From Ruegeria arenilitoris (lineage in GTDB: Bacteria; Pseudomonadota; Alphaproteobacteria; Rhodobacterales; Rhodobacteraceae), in contig NZ_WQHX01000003.1 in NCBI RefSeq assembly GCF_013035425.1, forward strand, positions 571,001 through 635,000: a stretch of 64,000 nt of DNA. The letters run 5' to 3'. Of this stretch, positions 37,310 through 46,686 are shown piece after piece. The position numbers and the translations under genes are program-made. The notes beneath the pieces are model-generated. The model searched no databases. It saw nothing but the letters and a program-made list of their open reading frames with translations, and was not told the origin of the DNA. Numbering within the stretch: position 1 is the stretch's first letter; each line of letters opens with the position of its first letter.

Positions 37310-38833
37310 ATGTGTGGGATATTGGGGATCGCAAGCCGGACGCATGATGTCTTTGCGGAAATCTATGACGGGCTGCTGATGTTGCAGCATCGTGGTCAGG
37401 ATGCCTCTGGCATTGTGACTTACAACGGTGAGTTCTTCCGCGAGAAAAAAGCCAATGGACTGGTCAAGGATGTGTTTAACGCAACGGATGCCGAGACTCT
37501 GTTGGGCAAGGTTGGGATTGGCCATGTTCGTTATCCCACTGCGGGATCGCTTAGTGCAGCCGAAGCTCAGCCATTTTTTGTGAACGCGCCTTACGGCATC
37601 TACTTGGTCCACAATGGTAATATTACCAACACCGCAGAACAGCGCGAAAAAGTGACTGGCAAATATAGCCGCCATCTTCGGACAACTTCCGATTCAGAAA
37701 TCCTGCTTAACGTTTTGGCTGACAAGGTGGCCGACGCAATCAAGGTAAACGGAAATTCCGACCCAATCCGCAACATCTTTGCGGGTGTCAAAATGACTAT
37801 GGAGAGGATTCAGGGCGCCTATTCAGTCATATGTCTGATCGCCGGCGTTGGGATGTTGGCCTTTCGTGATCCTTATGGAATACGCCCTTTATCGGTTGCA
37901 AAACGCGAAGCAGAAGGCGACGGCGATGATTACGCTTTTGCATCTGAAGACGTGGCATTTGGAATTAATGGCTTTGAAAAACTTCGCGATCTCCGCGCAG
38001 GTGAGGCGATCCTGATCGACCTTGAAGGAAACATTCATGAGTTCCAGGCGGTCGAAGGCAGGCTGACGCCCTGTATTTTTGAATATGTCTATCTCGCCCG
38101 ACCAGATTCATTGCTGGATGGGGTATCCGTTTACAAAACCCAGATGCGCATGGGGCAAACCCTTGCAAGGCAGATCGAAGCGGCTGGATTAGAGATCGAC
38201 CGGATCATTCCAGTCCCCGATAGCGCAAGGCCGGTCGCCTTGGAAGTGGCCAAGGCAACCGGCATCTCATACCGAGAGGGTCTTGTTAAGAACCGTTATG
38301 TGGGGCGCACCTTCATCATGCCCGGTCAAGAAGAACGGCAGAAATCCGTTCGCCGCAAGCTGAACGCCATTCCTTTGGAGTTTAAAGATCAAAATGTACT
38401 GCTTATCGACGACTCGATCGTGCGAGGAAATACTATCAAGAAAATCGTCCAGATGTGTCGTGAAGCGGGTGCAAAAAAGGTTTACGTCGCCAGCGCTTCA
38501 CCGCCGGTAAAGTACCCTAATGTTTATGGCATCGACATGCCGACCAAGCATGAGCTGATCGCAAATGGCAAAGAGATCGAGGATATTCGCCGGGAACTTG
38601 GGGCTGATGCTCTTTTCTATCAAAATCTCGATGATCTGATCTGGGCCGCCAAGGAGGGCAACCCAGAAATCGAGGCGTTTGATTGTTCTTGTTTTGACGG
38701 AAATTACGTCACTGGTAGCGTAAGCGACGATTATCTGGACAACCTGGAAAACAGTACACGCGTCAGCAAAAAGAAGAAGGATATGCAGGTCCTCGGTGGA
38801 TCCTGGAATGCCGCCAACCTCGTCTCGGGCTAA
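37310..38833 (+). CDS. purF: Amidophosphoribosyltransferase
   Basis: PurF makes phosphoribosylamine from PRPP and glutamine, the first step of purine synthesis. The 507-residue protein starts MCGILGIA, so Cys2 is exposed as the glutaminase nucleophile after Met removal with no propeptide. Glutaminase motifs: LQHRGQDASGI, GIGHVRYPTAG, HNGNITN. The PRPP site is VLLIDDSIVRGNT (363-375). No Fe-S cluster cysteines of the Bacillus type were sought beyond this. GGAG about 8 nt upstream of the ATG. Confidence 0.97.
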   Translation: MCGILGIASRTHDVFAEIYDGLLMLQHRGQDASGIVTYNGEFFREKKANGLVKDVFNATDAETLLGKVGIGHVRYPTAGSLSAAEAQPFFVNAPYGIYLVHNGNITNTAEQREKVTGKYSRHLRTTSDSEILLNVLADKVADAIKVNGNSDPIRNIFAGVKMTMERIQGAYSVICLIAGVGMLAFRDPYGIRPLSVAKREAEGDGDDYAFASEDVAFGINGFEKLRDLRAGEAILIDLEGNIHEFQAVEGRLTPCIFEYVYLARPDSLLDGVSVYKTQMRMGQTLARQIEAAGLEIDRIIPVPDSARPVALEVAKATGISYREGLVKNRYVGRTFIMPGQEERQKSVRRKLNAIPLEFKDQNVLLIDDSIVRGNTIKKIVQMCREAGAKKVYVASASPPVKYPNVYGIDMPTKHELIANGKEIEDIRRELGADALFYQNLDDLIWAAKEGNPEIEAFDCSCFDGNYVTGSVSDDYLDNLENSTRVSKKKKDMQVLGGSWNAANLVSG

Positions 38834-38884
38834 AATGGTTATTTAACCCTGCGCATTTGCGAATCGATCGAACTGGTTATCCGG

Positions 38885-38904
38885 TGTCACCTAAACATGT
38901 GACA
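38885..38904. promoter_or_regulatory. Inverted repeat TGTCAC-N8-GTGACA after purF
   Basis: Perfect 6-bp arms spaced by 8 nt, about 200 nt ahead of the PilP-like gene. May be an operator; no regulator can be named. Confidence 0.25.
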
Positions 38905-39100
38905 TCGCGAAACCAAACAGTTGGTGACAATCCGCTTACGCCTTTCCGGTGAACTCGACGCAATTGCAACGTGTTCGGGACAGATCCTGAAGTGTCGGCA
39001 TCTGTTCTCATACCGTCGGCTTTTGTTTCACCTTGCCCTTTGATACGGCATGCGCCGAAACCACTCACTCAAGGGTTCGGGCACCGCCCGATGGCAGTTC

Positions 39101-39349
39101 ATGGCAAACAAAACCGTCAAAAGCGCGGCCACGCAACGGGGCGCGTTGAAAAAGAATTCAGTCTCAGTCTTGGGCGTCTTTGGGCCTGCAAGAAATATGC
39201 GTGCATTAGTGCGCCTGTCGTCGGGCCGTGTGAAAGAGGTCGAAACTGGCAGTCGCATCGCCTCTGGCACGGTAATGGCGATCGATGAGCACGGTGTAAT
39301 GCTGCGACAAAGCGGCCAAACTAAGCGTATTGCTATCCCAGGAGGCTGA
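39101..39349 (+). CDS. Small PilP/GspC-like beta domain protein
   Basis: An 82-residue basic protein. SVSVLGVFGPARNMRALVRL followed by VKEVETGSRIASGTVMAID and a short C-terminal strand pair resembles the periplasmic HR-type domain of PilP/GspC pilus and secretion proteins. It also resembles the C-terminus of much longer roseobacter proteins. It has no signal peptide or membrane segment. Homologues after purF are sometimes mislabelled as amidophosphoribosyltransferase. Start 39101 is a best guess; the frame is open to 39050. Confidence 0.55.
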   Translation: MANKTVKSAATQRGALKKNSVSVLGVFGPARNMRALVRLSSGRVKEVETGSRIASGTVMAIDEHGVMLRQSGQTKRIAIPGG

Positions 39350-39391
39350 TCCGGTCTTGACGCTTCTCGCGCGGGCGTTCAAACCCCGCCC

Positions 39392-40036
39392 ATGACAGAT
39401 CAGACCAAAATCGCCCTTATTACGGGTGCATCACGCGGACTGGGCGCAGCCTTGGCCGAGGCGTTGGCGCCCGAATACCACATTGTCGCGGTGGCCCGCA
39501 CCACCGGCGGCCTGGAAGAACTGGATGACCGTATTCAAGCCAAGGGCGGCTCGGCTACGCTGGCACCAATGGACATCACCGACCCAGACGCGATGTCAAC
39601 GCTTTGCCGCAGTATTCACGATCGTTGGGGCAAAGTTGATTTGTGGCTGCATACGGCAATACACACCTCGGCATTGACGCCAGCGCATTTCATCGACGCC
39701 AAGGAATGGTTCAAGGCTTTGAATACCAACGCCACCGCGACATCAGTGTTGATTCCTTTCGTAGCACCGCTGCTGGGTGAAAGCGGCCACGCAGTTTTCT
39801 TCGACGACCCCAAAGCAGGCGAGAAATTTTACGGCATCTACGGGGCCACAAAAGCCGCTCAGATGTCTCTTGCGCGTAGTTGGTCATTAGAAACTGAGCG
39901 CACCGGCCCCCGAGTTTCGATTGTCGAGCCGAGGCCGATGCCTACGGCAGTTCGTGCGCGGTTTCATCCGGGCGAAGATCGTGATGTGTTGAGTAGCACC
40001 GCAGAAGAAGCCAATCGGCTTTTGTCTTTGTTATGA
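39392..40036 (+). CDS. Short-chain dehydrogenase/reductase
   Basis: A 214-residue Rossmann-fold oxidoreductase. NAD(P)-binding motif TGASRGLGAALAEAL at the N-terminus, DITDPD for the adenine contact, catalytic YGATKAA near residue 150. The usual NNAG motif reads LHTAIHT, an unusual variation. Substrate unknown. It follows the PilP-like gene by 42 nt and is convergent with the DUF815 ATPase. Confidence 0.85.
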   Translation: MTDQTKIALITGASRGLGAALAEALAPEYHIVAVARTTGGLEELDDRIQAKGGSATLAPMDITDPDAMSTLCRSIHDRWGKVDLWLHTAIHTSALTPAHFIDAKEWFKALNTNATATSVLIPFVAPLLGESGHAVFFDDPKAGEKFYGIYGATKAAQMSLARSWSLETERTGPRVSIVEPRPMPTAVRARFHPGEDRDVLSSTAEEANRLLSLL

Positions 40037-40094
40037 AGACACTCAATTAGATCACAATAGCCTTGCTGGTCGTTCATAAAAGTGACGTTCCTGT

Positions 40095-40937
40095 TCAATC
40101 TAAGTGAACGCCGTGACGACCTGCGAGATCGACGAAGAATTGCCACGCGACGCGGCCTGATCGGGCACCGCGCGTCGCCTGCCACTCGATAGCTTCAGCA
40201 CGAAGTGTTTCCGCATCAACGGCTACGCCATATGCAGCACAATATCGATCGATCATAGATAGGTATTCGTCTTGGTCACATGGATGAAAACCAAGCCACA
40301 AGCCGAATCGATCTGAGAGTGAGACTTTCTCCTCGACTGCCTCGGATGGGTTGATGGCGCTTGAGCGTTCATTCTCGATCATATCGCGCGGCATCAAATG
40401 GCGGCGGTTCGAAGTAGCATAAAAAACCACATTTTCGGGGCGCCCTTCGATGCCGCCATCCAGCACTGCCTTAAGTGACTTGTAGTGCTGGTCGTCATGG
40501 CTGAATGACAGATCATCGCAGAACAGAATGAAACGGAACTTTGCGTTACGCAGATGGTTCAGCAGGCGGGCGACCGAACTCATGTCTTCACGCTGCAACT
40601 CCACCAGTTTCAGGCTCGGATACTCAGGTTGCAAAGTGCCATGTACAGCCTTGACAAGGCTTGATTTTCCCATACCACGCGCGCCCCAAAGAAGCGCGTT
40701 GTTCGCCTTGAATCCTGCGGCAAACCTGCGCGTGTTGTCCAGCAGAGTGTCGCGTGAACGGTTGATGCCGACTAACAAATCAAGATCGACCCGGTTAACG
40801 TCTGCCACAGGTTCCAAGCGGTCCGGATCAACGTGCCAGACAAACGCTGGCGCAGTAGCGAAACTTGGGGCGGCCAAAGGTGCGGGTGCCATCCGTTCGA
40901 GCGCGTCGGCGATGCGATTCAAGGCTTTGTTGTCCAT
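40095..40937 (-). CDS. DUF815 AAA+ ATPase
   Basis: A 280-residue ATPase with Walker A WGARGMGKSSLV and Walker B FILFCDDLSF. Other conserved parts are ADVNRVDLDLLVGINRSR near residue 50, FYATSNRRHLMPRDMIEN (sensor 1 region) and LSDRFGLWLGFHPCDQ. This is the DUF815 family (PF05673), whose cellular role is not settled. It is downstream of tatC but separated by a terminator, so it is probably its own unit. Confidence 0.88.
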   Translation of the reverse strand: MDNKALNRIADALERMAPAPLAAPSFATAPAFVWHVDPDRLEPVADVNRVDLDLLVGINRSRDTLLDNTRRFAAGFKANNALLWGARGMGKSSLVKAVHGTLQPEYPSLKLVELQREDMSSVARLLNHLRNAKFRFILFCDDLSFSHDDQHYKSLKAVLDGGIEGRPENVVFYATSNRRHLMPRDMIENERSSAINPSEAVEEKVSLSDRFGLWLGFHPCDQDEYLSMIDRYCAAYGVAVDAETLRAEAIEWQATRGARSGRVAWQFFVDLAGRHGVHLD

Positions 40938-41000
40938 GGGTTTCTCCGGTCCAGTCTTGCTAAGTTCAAACCACGTTCCAGACGGGGCAACAAGACTTGC

Positions 41001-41032
41001 AAAAGAAAAAGGCGCGCCTCATTCGGCGCGCC
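41001..41032 (-). terminator. Rho-independent terminator after tatC
   Basis: On the minus strand, GGCGCGCC-GAATGA-GGCGCGCC forms a perfect 8-bp stem followed by TTTTTCTTTT. It lies 23 nt beyond the tatC stop. Confidence 0.88.
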
Positions 41033-41054
41033 AGCAAAAAAATCAATTCGCTGA

Positions 41055-41936
41055 TTACTTGGTGTCTTCTTCGCTATGCATGAGGTCCGCATCAGCTTCG
41101 GCTTCTTCGTCATCGTAGTAGCCATCAGCGCGCAGTTGCTCTTCGCGCTTTTTCTCTACACGCGCGACCAAAAAGATTGAGACCTCATACAAACCGTAAA
41201 CCACGGTAAATAGGATTATTTGTGTAATGACGTCGGGCGGCGTCACCACCGCGGCCAGAACAAGAATCCCAATCACGGCGTATTTGCGTACCTCACCCAA
41301 GCCCTGAGCACTTACTAAGCCGGCCTTGCCCATCAATGTCAGAAGAACCGGCAGCTGAAAGCAAAGGCCGAAAGCAACGATAAACTTGATAGTAAGGTTA
41401 AGGTATTCTTGTGCTGAACCCTGGAAAACCACGCTCAACGGTGCAGCATTCGTTCCGTCGGCAACAACTTCACCTTCGGCTCCGAACTGCTGGAAACCCA
41501 AGAAAAAGTCGTAAGCCAGCGGTGTCACGACATAGAAGGCAAAACTTGCACCCAGAAGGAACATGAATGGTGAGGCCAGCATAAATGGCAGAAATGCATT
41601 CTTTTCCGAGCGATACAGGCCGGGCGCCACGAACCGCCACATCTGCATCCCAATATATGGGAATGCAAGGATGAACCCGCCCAAAAGCGATACCTTGATA
41701 GCTACAAAAAAGCCTTCTTGTGGCGAGATGAAAATCAGCCCGCAATCCTGCCCACGTTCGGCCAAAACCTCGCAAAGCGGATTGGTAAGGAAGTTGAAAA
41801 TCGGTGTCGCCACCGAGAAACATATCACCATACCAATCAGGAATGCGATCACGCAGTGAATCAATCTCGTCCGCAGCTCAGCCAGATGTTCAATCAATGG
41901 GGCCGAGGAGTCTTCGATCTCGTCAGTTTTGCTCAT
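41055..41936 (-). CDS. tatC: Sec-independent protein translocase TatC
   Basis: A 293-residue, six-TM core of the Tat translocase, which recognises twin-arginine signal peptides. Family marks: [15 protein letters not shown] at the N-terminus (cytosolic Arg/Glu face), [17 protein letters not shown] in the first cytosolic loop, and [15 protein letters not shown] near the C-terminus. The periplasmic loop around [17 protein letters not shown] is longer than in E. coli, as is common in alphaproteobacteria. Acidic C-terminal tail. ATGA overlap with tatB. Confidence 0.96.
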   Translation of the reverse strand: MSKTDEIEDSSAPLIEHLAELRTRLIHCVIAFLIGMVICFSVATPIFNFLTNPLCEVLAERGQDCGLIFISPQEGFFVAIKVSLLGGFILAFPYIGMQMWRFVAPGLYRSEKNAFLPFMLASPFMFLLGASFAFYVVTPLAYDFFLGFQQFGAEGEVVADGTNAAPLSVVFQGSAQEYLNLTIKFIVAFGLCFQLPVLLTLMGKAGLVSAQGLGEVRKYAVIGILVLAAVVTPPDVITQIILFTVVYGLYEVSIFLVARVEKKREEQLRADGYYDDEEAEADADLMHSEEDTK

Positions 41937-42391
41937 GACTTGCTTTCACTGTTAAGTGCGGCTTCAGCCTCTTCAGCTTTGGCCAGAGCTTCCGCAGCTT
42001 CCTTGGCCTTGCGTTCTGCAGCAGCTCGGGCGGTGGATGCCTGAATTTTCTTTGCTTGCTCAGCCCGTTCGGCAGCCAATTTTCCAGTTTCGCTGTCGGG
42101 ATCGAACTTAGTCGGATCCAAGCTCTTTGCGACGTCTCTTGCAGCCTCATTGACGCTGCTTACAGCGGATCCAACGGGGTTAGTGGCAGCGTTGAGGCCC
42201 TTCTTGATGTCCTTTACCCCAGCCTCGTCCGCTGCTTCGTTCATCGCATTGCTGAACTCGCGCGCCATTCCGCGGGCTTTACCCATCCAACGGCCGACAT
42301 TGCGGAACAAAACCGGCAGATCCTTAGGACCCACAACGATCAGCGCAACGATGCCGATGACCAGAAGCTCGGTCCAGCCCAGATCAAACAT
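41933..42391 (-). CDS. tatB: Tat translocase subunit TatB
   Basis: A 152-residue subunit with the single N-terminal membrane helix [20 protein letters not shown], the hinge GPKDLP, and an amphipathic helix ([14 protein letters not shown]). A long charged, Ala/Lys/Glu-rich C-terminal helix follows. The glutamate in the membrane helix and the GPKDLP hinge separate TatB from TatA. Lies between tatA and tatC. Confidence 0.94.
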   Translation of the reverse strand: MFDLGWTELLVIGIVALIVVGPKDLPVLFRNVGRWMGKARGMAREFSNAMNEAADEAGVKDIKKGLNAATNPVGSAVSSVNEAARDVAKSLDPTKFDPDSETGKLAAERAEQAKKIQASTARAAAERKAKEAAEALAKAEEAEAALNSESKS

Positions 42392-42397
42392 AAGCTC

Positions 42398-42613
42398 TTA
42401 GACCTTGTCTTTGTCTGTCTCTGGAGTGACATCCTTCGCCAATTCGGATGCGTCCTGCTCCAGCTCCTCCGCACCTTCTTTGACACCTTTCTTGAAAGAG
42501 GTGATGCCTTTACCGACTTCGCCCATAAGGGAACTGATCTTACCGCGGCCAAAAAGTACCAGCACGACAACGGCTATTAGTAAGATTCCGGGAAGACCTA
42601 TATTGTTGAGCAT
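42398..42613 (-). CDS. tatA: Tat translocase pore subunit TatA
   Basis: A 71-residue protein: an N-terminal membrane helix ([17 protein letters not shown]), the FGRGKI hinge, and an amphipathic helix ([17 protein letters not shown]) with an acidic tail. First gene of tatABC; 6 nt separate it from tatB. GGAGAAG-type ribosome site upstream. Confidence 0.95.
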   Translation of the reverse strand: MLNNIGLPGILLIAVVVLVLFGRGKISSLMGEVGKGITSFKKGVKEGAEELEQDASELAKDVTPETDKDKV

Positions 42614-42761
42614 TTTTCTTCTCCTGTCAGACGACGCAAGATGCGTCGGAAATTCTATTTCTGCATGTATTTACGCCGCTAAACACGCTCAAGAAAGAGA
42701 ACAGGAGCGAATCCTCACTCAAATTTCACCTGATTCCACATTTTGAACGGACTCGATTTTT

Positions 42762-42787
42762 CCAACTGACAGGTTTATGTCAGTTGG
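42762..42787. promoter_or_regulatory. Perfect 10-bp inverted repeat upstream of the barrel protein/YafY pair
   Basis: CCAACTGACA-GGTTTA-TGTCAGTTGG, located 47-72 nt before the gene at 42834. Its size and position fit a dimeric regulator's operator. The neighbouring YafY/WYL regulator is the obvious candidate to bind it (inference). Confidence 0.6.
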
Positions 42788-42833
42788 GTGTGGCTAGAAA
42801 CAGGGCATCGAAACCTGGTCCAAGGAGAATAAA

Positions 42834-43139
42834 ATGACCCATGTTGCAGAAATCGTCACCTTTTCACTTGCGAATGGCACTTCACAGGAAGAATTTGTCA
42901 AACTCAGTCAGGCATCCGAAGCATTTGTGCGAGCCGCACCTGGATTTGTGCATCGACAGTTGAGCATGGGTTCAGATGGTCGATGGACCGACTATGTCGT
43001 CTGGACGGATGCGAATTCTGCAAAAGATGCCGCCGAGCAATTTATGCATCAGGACTGTGCTGCCGCGATGATGGCAGCGATTGACCCGGAAAATATGGAA
43101 ATGCGACACGAGCACGTTTTATGGAAAATGAACGCATAA
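42834..43139 (+). CDS. Small dimeric alpha/beta-barrel protein
   Basis: A 101-residue protein resembling ABM or Dabb folds: VAEIVTFSLANGTSQEEFVKL, then FVRAAPGFVHRQLSMGSDGRWTD-type strand-loop-strand and a C-terminal EMRHEHVLWKM strand. No catalytic residue can be named. Strong ribosome site AAGGAG 7 nt upstream. The next gene, a YafY regulator, follows 21 nt later, so it is likely co-transcribed and controlled from the inverted repeat upstream. Confidence 0.65.
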   Translation: MTHVAEIVTFSLANGTSQEEFVKLSQASEAFVRAAPGFVHRQLSMGSDGRWTDYVVWTDANSAKDAAEQFMHQDCAAAMMAAIDPENMEMRHEHVLWKMNA

Positions 43140-43160
43140 CGTCGATCGGAAAGGCGCCTG

Positions 43161-43832
43161 ATGCGTCGAACTGACCGTCTTTTTGATATTATCCAGATAA
43201 TGCGCAACGGGAAACTCCACCGCGCGCAAGATATCGCGGACCGGCTAGAGGTGTCGGTTCGCACCATTTATCGAGATATGGACACCCTAGTAGCTTCTGG
43301 TGTTCCAATAGAAGGCGAGCGCGGTTTGGGATACATGGTGCGCGAGCAAATTACCCTACCACCATTAAACCTGACACCTGCCGAGCTTGAAGCGCTCAAC
43401 CTCGGCATGGCAATCGTGGCTGAGGCGGCCGACCCGGACCTAAAAGCTGCGGCAGAGTCGTTGGCGGAAAAGGTTGATGCGGTTTTGCCGACGCAGGTTG
43501 TGGCCGAAGCTGATGCGTGGAAGTTTGCGGTCTATCCCTTTGCGGACGCAGCACGCGGGTTAGCACATATGGCACCGATCCGTTCTGCAATAAAAACCCG
43601 ACAAAAACTACGCTTATCTTACCGCCGCATAGACGGAGCTTTGACTGACAGGACCATTAGACCGTTACACATGGAATACTGGGGCCGCGTGTGGACTTTG
43701 ACCGCATGGTGCGAGTTGAGGACTAATTTCCGAGTGTTTCGTATAGACTTAATAGAAACGATAACACCTTTGCAGGAAGTATTCGCCGACGAACCCGGAA
43801 AACGTCTGAACGATTATGATCCAAATGTTTGA
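43161..43832 (+). CDS. YafY-type transcriptional regulator (HTH + WYL domain)
   Basis: A 223-residue regulator. The N-terminal HTH_11/DeoR-like winged helix reads RTDRLFDIIQIMRNGKLHRA and RLEVSVRTIYRDMDTL. GERGLGYMVRE follows, and then a ligand-sensing WYL-type domain with IRPLHMEYWGRVWTLTAWCE. YafY regulators usually control an adjacent small gene. It lies directly downstream of the barrel protein. Confidence 0.88.
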   Translation: MRRTDRLFDIIQIMRNGKLHRAQDIADRLEVSVRTIYRDMDTLVASGVPIEGERGLGYMVREQITLPPLNLTPAELEALNLGMAIVAEAADPDLKAAAESLAEKVDAVLPTQVVAEADAWKFAVYPFADAARGLAHMAPIRSAIKTRQKLRLSYRRIDGALTDRTIRPLHMEYWGRVWTLTAWCELRTNFRVFRIDLIETITPLQEVFADEPGKRLNDYDPNV

Positions 43833-43888
43833 GCTTTAATATCAGCGATCAACACCTTAACACTTAATGGTAAATCAGATCATTCGCC

Positions 43889-45070
43889 TCACTTTAGGTA
43901 GGGTTCTGGATCAACAGATTCGAATCCTTTACGCACCTCGAAGTGTACGTAAGCGTTTTCTCCGCCACGTAGCGCAGCAACTTTCTGGCCTCGCTTAACC
44001 CGATCGCCTTTTTTAACAGTGATACCTTCGACATTAGCGTAGACAGTCAAGAGATCGTTTTTGTGTCGAACAACAATGATGGGCACCTGATCCGCATCGG
44101 CTGTCACTGCGGCCACTGTTCCGGCCTCGGCAGCAGTAACCGATGTACCGGGTGCTGCAGCGATATCAATGCCTTCGTTCTTACCCTTTTCATAAGTACG
44201 AATGATCCGGCCTGTTACAGGCAGCGACAATGCCGATGATCCACTATTAGTCGGAGCATCCGCAGTAACGTCAGGGGCCGGCGTGGATTCCGCCAGTGGC
44301 TTCACCTTTTCTTCCGGCAACGGTTGGGTCGCACTGGGTGGCGTCGGCGTTGGCGATCCCTCACCAGGCTGAGTAATCGCTGTCGCTGTCGCTGCCGGAG
44401 CAGCCGCCTCGCGTCGCGGTGCAGGTTGATCCTTAATTGGGATCAAGAGAAACTGCCCCTCGCGCACCATGAAATCGGACCCCAGCCCGTTCCATTCGGC
44501 TAAAGCCTCTACAGGCACCTGGTACAGGCGCGAGATTGTGTAGGCGGTTTCGCCTCGTTTAACCTTGTGTTGGATTGGTTCAGGGCCTGCAGCCGGTACT
44601 GGCGCAGGAGCAGGTGTCGGCTGCGCGGGTTCAAGCGTAGTTGTTCGAACCCCGCCAGTTTCTGGCGCCTCATCGATCGCTGTGCCGGCAACTGCAGCTA
44701 TGTCGACATTACTGCTGGCCCCAACTGACCGCGGAAGCGCTAGAACCTCGCCGTCGCGGAGGGGATCATTGGGTTGAAGCCCGTTGTAGCGCGCTAACTC
44801 CGCCTCAGGTAAGCCAATACGTACGGCGACGTCACGCACACTGTCCCCCGATCTGGCGACTGCGACCTGATAGTTGGGATAGGTGATTACGCCCCGCGAA
44901 TCCGGAGCGGGACGGCTTGCCGTTGCTGCCAATGCCGCATCTGCGGTGGAAAAACCGCCAACATTTCCGCGCAGATCATAGTCGAAAGGCCCCTCGCACG
45001 CAGCCAACAGGGCTAGAATGGCTGTACCCATCGCATAGCGACACATAGCTGATTTGGAAACTGCTCTCAT
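43889..45070 (-). CDS. nlpD: NlpD-like lipoprotein with two LysM motifs and a degenerate M23 domain
   Basis: A 393-residue outer-membrane lipoprotein. Signal peptide with lipobox LLAAC (ends about residue 25); a LysM-like repeat (VAVARSGDSVRDVAVRIG); a second LysM (HKVKRGETAYTISRLYQVP); a Pro/Ala-rich linker; and a C-terminal M23/LytM fold. Zinc ligands look lost: KNEGID where active enzymes have HxGxD, and YVHFEVR instead of HLHFEVR. That is the pattern of amidase activators such as NlpD. Start 45070 has GAGGA 8 nt upstream. surE-pcm-nlpD order as in E. coli. Confidence 0.88.
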   Translation of the reverse strand: MRAVSKSAMCRYAMGTAILALLAACEGPFDYDLRGNVGGFSTADAALAATASRPAPDSRGVITYPNYQVAVARSGDSVRDVAVRIGLPEAELARYNGLQPNDPLRDGEVLALPRSVGASSNVDIAAVAGTAIDEAPETGGVRTTTLEPAQPTPAPAPVPAAGPEPIQHKVKRGETAYTISRLYQVPVEALAEWNGLGSDFMVREGQFLLIPIKDQPAPRREAAAPAATATAITQPGEGSPTPTPPSATQPLPEEKVKPLAESTPAPDVTADAPTNSGSSALSLPVTGRIIRTYEKGKNEGIDIAAAPGTSVTAAEAGTVAAVTADADQVPIIVVRHKNDLLTVYANVEGITVKKGDRVKRGQKVAALRGGENAYVHFEVRKGFESVDPEPYLK

Positions 45071-45133
45071 TTTTCTGTCCTCAACACCTGCCCCATTTTG
45101 TCCGGGGTTCTGGCGAAAATTTCCCAACAAACT

Positions 45134-45784
45134 TTATGCTTCGTCCTTTCCCAACCCCTCAAGCAAGGGGACGAACCGAACGGGTAACAACTCGTCATAG
45201 TCAAGACCTTCTTCGGTGCGGGTAACCCGGATCAAGGTTTGAACCGCGTCCGATTGGCCTACGGGCAAAACCATGATACCGCCGATTTTCAGCTGCGCCA
45301 AGAGTGGCCCCGGCGGATCTTCGGCAGCAGCGGTAACAATAATGCGGTCGAATGGGGCCTGTTCAGGAAGGCCGAAGGATCCATCAGACAACATTGCAGT
45401 CACATTTGTGAGGCCCATCTCGCGAAACAACTGGGCTGTTTCGCGAACCAGACGCTTGTGACGCTCGACCGTATAAACCCGGCGAGCCAGTTTTGAGAGA
45501 ATAGCTGCTTGATATCCCGACCCGGTCCCGACTTCGAGCACCGTATCGCGGGGATTCACCTTCAATGCCTGCGTCATAAGCCCCACCACCGATGGTTGGC
45601 TGATTGTCTGACCGCACGCAATTGGCAAAGGTGTGTCGTCATAAGCCCGCTCGGAAAACAAACCTCTCACGAACAATCCCCGGTCAATCTGTTCCATTGC
45701 CGCCAGCACGCGGGCGTCCGTTACACCGCGAGATCGCAGTGAAAACAGAAACTGCATAGTCTTTTCCGGGTCGAGTCCGCTCAT
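45134..45784 (-). CDS. pcm: Protein-L-isoaspartate O-methyltransferase
   Basis: Pcm repairs damaged isoaspartyl residues by methylating them with AdoMet. The 216-residue protein has [21 protein letters not shown], the AdoMet site [11 protein letters not shown] (82-92), the post-[11 protein letters not shown], and [11 protein letters not shown]-terminal motif [13 protein letters not shown] (FVPLLEGLG). ATG overlaps the surE stop by 4 nt. Confidence 0.95.
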   Translation of the reverse strand: MSGLDPEKTMQFLFSLRSRGVTDARVLAAMEQIDRGLFVRGLFSERAYDDTPLPIACGQTISQPSVVGLMTQALKVNPRDTVLEVGTGSGYQAAILSKLARRVYTVERHKRLVRETAQLFREMGLTNVTAMLSDGSFGLPEQAPFDRIIVTAAAEDPPGPLLAQLKIGGIMVLPVGQSDAVQTLIRVTRTEEGLDYDELLPVRFVPLLEGLGKDEA

Positions 45785-46563
45785 TCTATTGCCCTAAGCA
45801 CCTCAAGTGTATCGTGGGCCGTCAGATCTGCCCGCATCGGAGTGACAGAAATATAACCATCTAAATTGACCGCTGCATCCGTGCCTGGCGCGGTTGGATT
45901 GTGCTGATTTCCGCCTTTGATCCATAAGAATCGCCTGCCCGATGGAGACATGTGTGGTTCGGCGCCAAATCTGGTGTCACGGCGATAACCCTGCGGTACG
46001 ACACGTGTCCCTACGACTTCGTCGGCGGGAACAGGTGGGAAGTTTACATTATAAAACAAGCGGTAATCCTCTTGTCCTGCAGGGGTGGCTTCCAAAATAC
46101 GACGGATCAATTCAACCCCAAAGGAAGATGCTGCTTGAAACGGATTTTCTAACTCGCGGTTTCGGGGACCAAGATATTGCGACAAGGCAATTGCCGGAAC
46201 GCCCTGAAGGGCAGCTTCCATTGCGCCTCCCAACGTACCGGAATATAAAGCGTTTTCTGCTGAGTTGTTTCCTCGATTTACTCCTGACAATACCAGATCC
46301 GGGGGGCAGTCTTTCATTACGTCGTGCAAACCAGCCAGCACACAATCTGCAGGCGACCCTTCGGCCGCAAAACGACGTTCAGCCAGTTCTGCCACCATCA
46401 TTGGATGAGTGTAACTGATGCAATGACCCACTCCTGATTGCTCAAAGGCAGGAGCAACAACCCAGACTTCGCCATCTGGCCCCGCCAGATTGCCAGCTAT
46501 GGCCTCAAGTACAGTCAGACCCGGCGCGTTGATGCCGTCGTCATTGGTTAGAAGAATACGCAT
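45781..46563 (-). CDS. surE: 5'-nucleotidase SurE
   Basis: A 260-residue metal-dependent nucleotidase/exopolyphosphatase. It opens [16 protein letters not shown] with the metal-binding DD pair, and has [44 protein letters not shown] and DGYISVTPM. Start 46563 is set by that opening and GAGGCAG upstream. First gene of surE-pcm-nlpD, linked to survival under stress in E. coli. Confidence 0.95.
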   Translation of the reverse strand: MRILLTNDDGINAPGLTVLEAIAGNLAGPDGEVWVVAPAFEQSGVGHCISYTHPMMVAELAERRFAAEGSPADCVLAGLHDVMKDCPPDLVLSGVNRGNNSAENALYSGTLGGAMEAALQGVPAIALSQYLGPRNRELENPFQAASSFGVELIRRILEATPAGQEDYRLFYNVNFPPVPADEVVGTRVVPQGYRRDTRFGAEPHMSPSGRRFLWIKGGNQHNPTAPGTDAAVNLDGYISVTPMRADLTAHDTLEVLRAIE

Positions 46564-46686
46564 GGTGTCTGCCTCAGCCTCGAATTTTCCTCTTGATAGA
46601 CGCGGCCCAGCGTCGCGGCAAGCGACCCGCACAGGCAATCTGAGGCTTTCAAGCACCACTTGGAAGGAAATCATCGCTCTGCCGCG

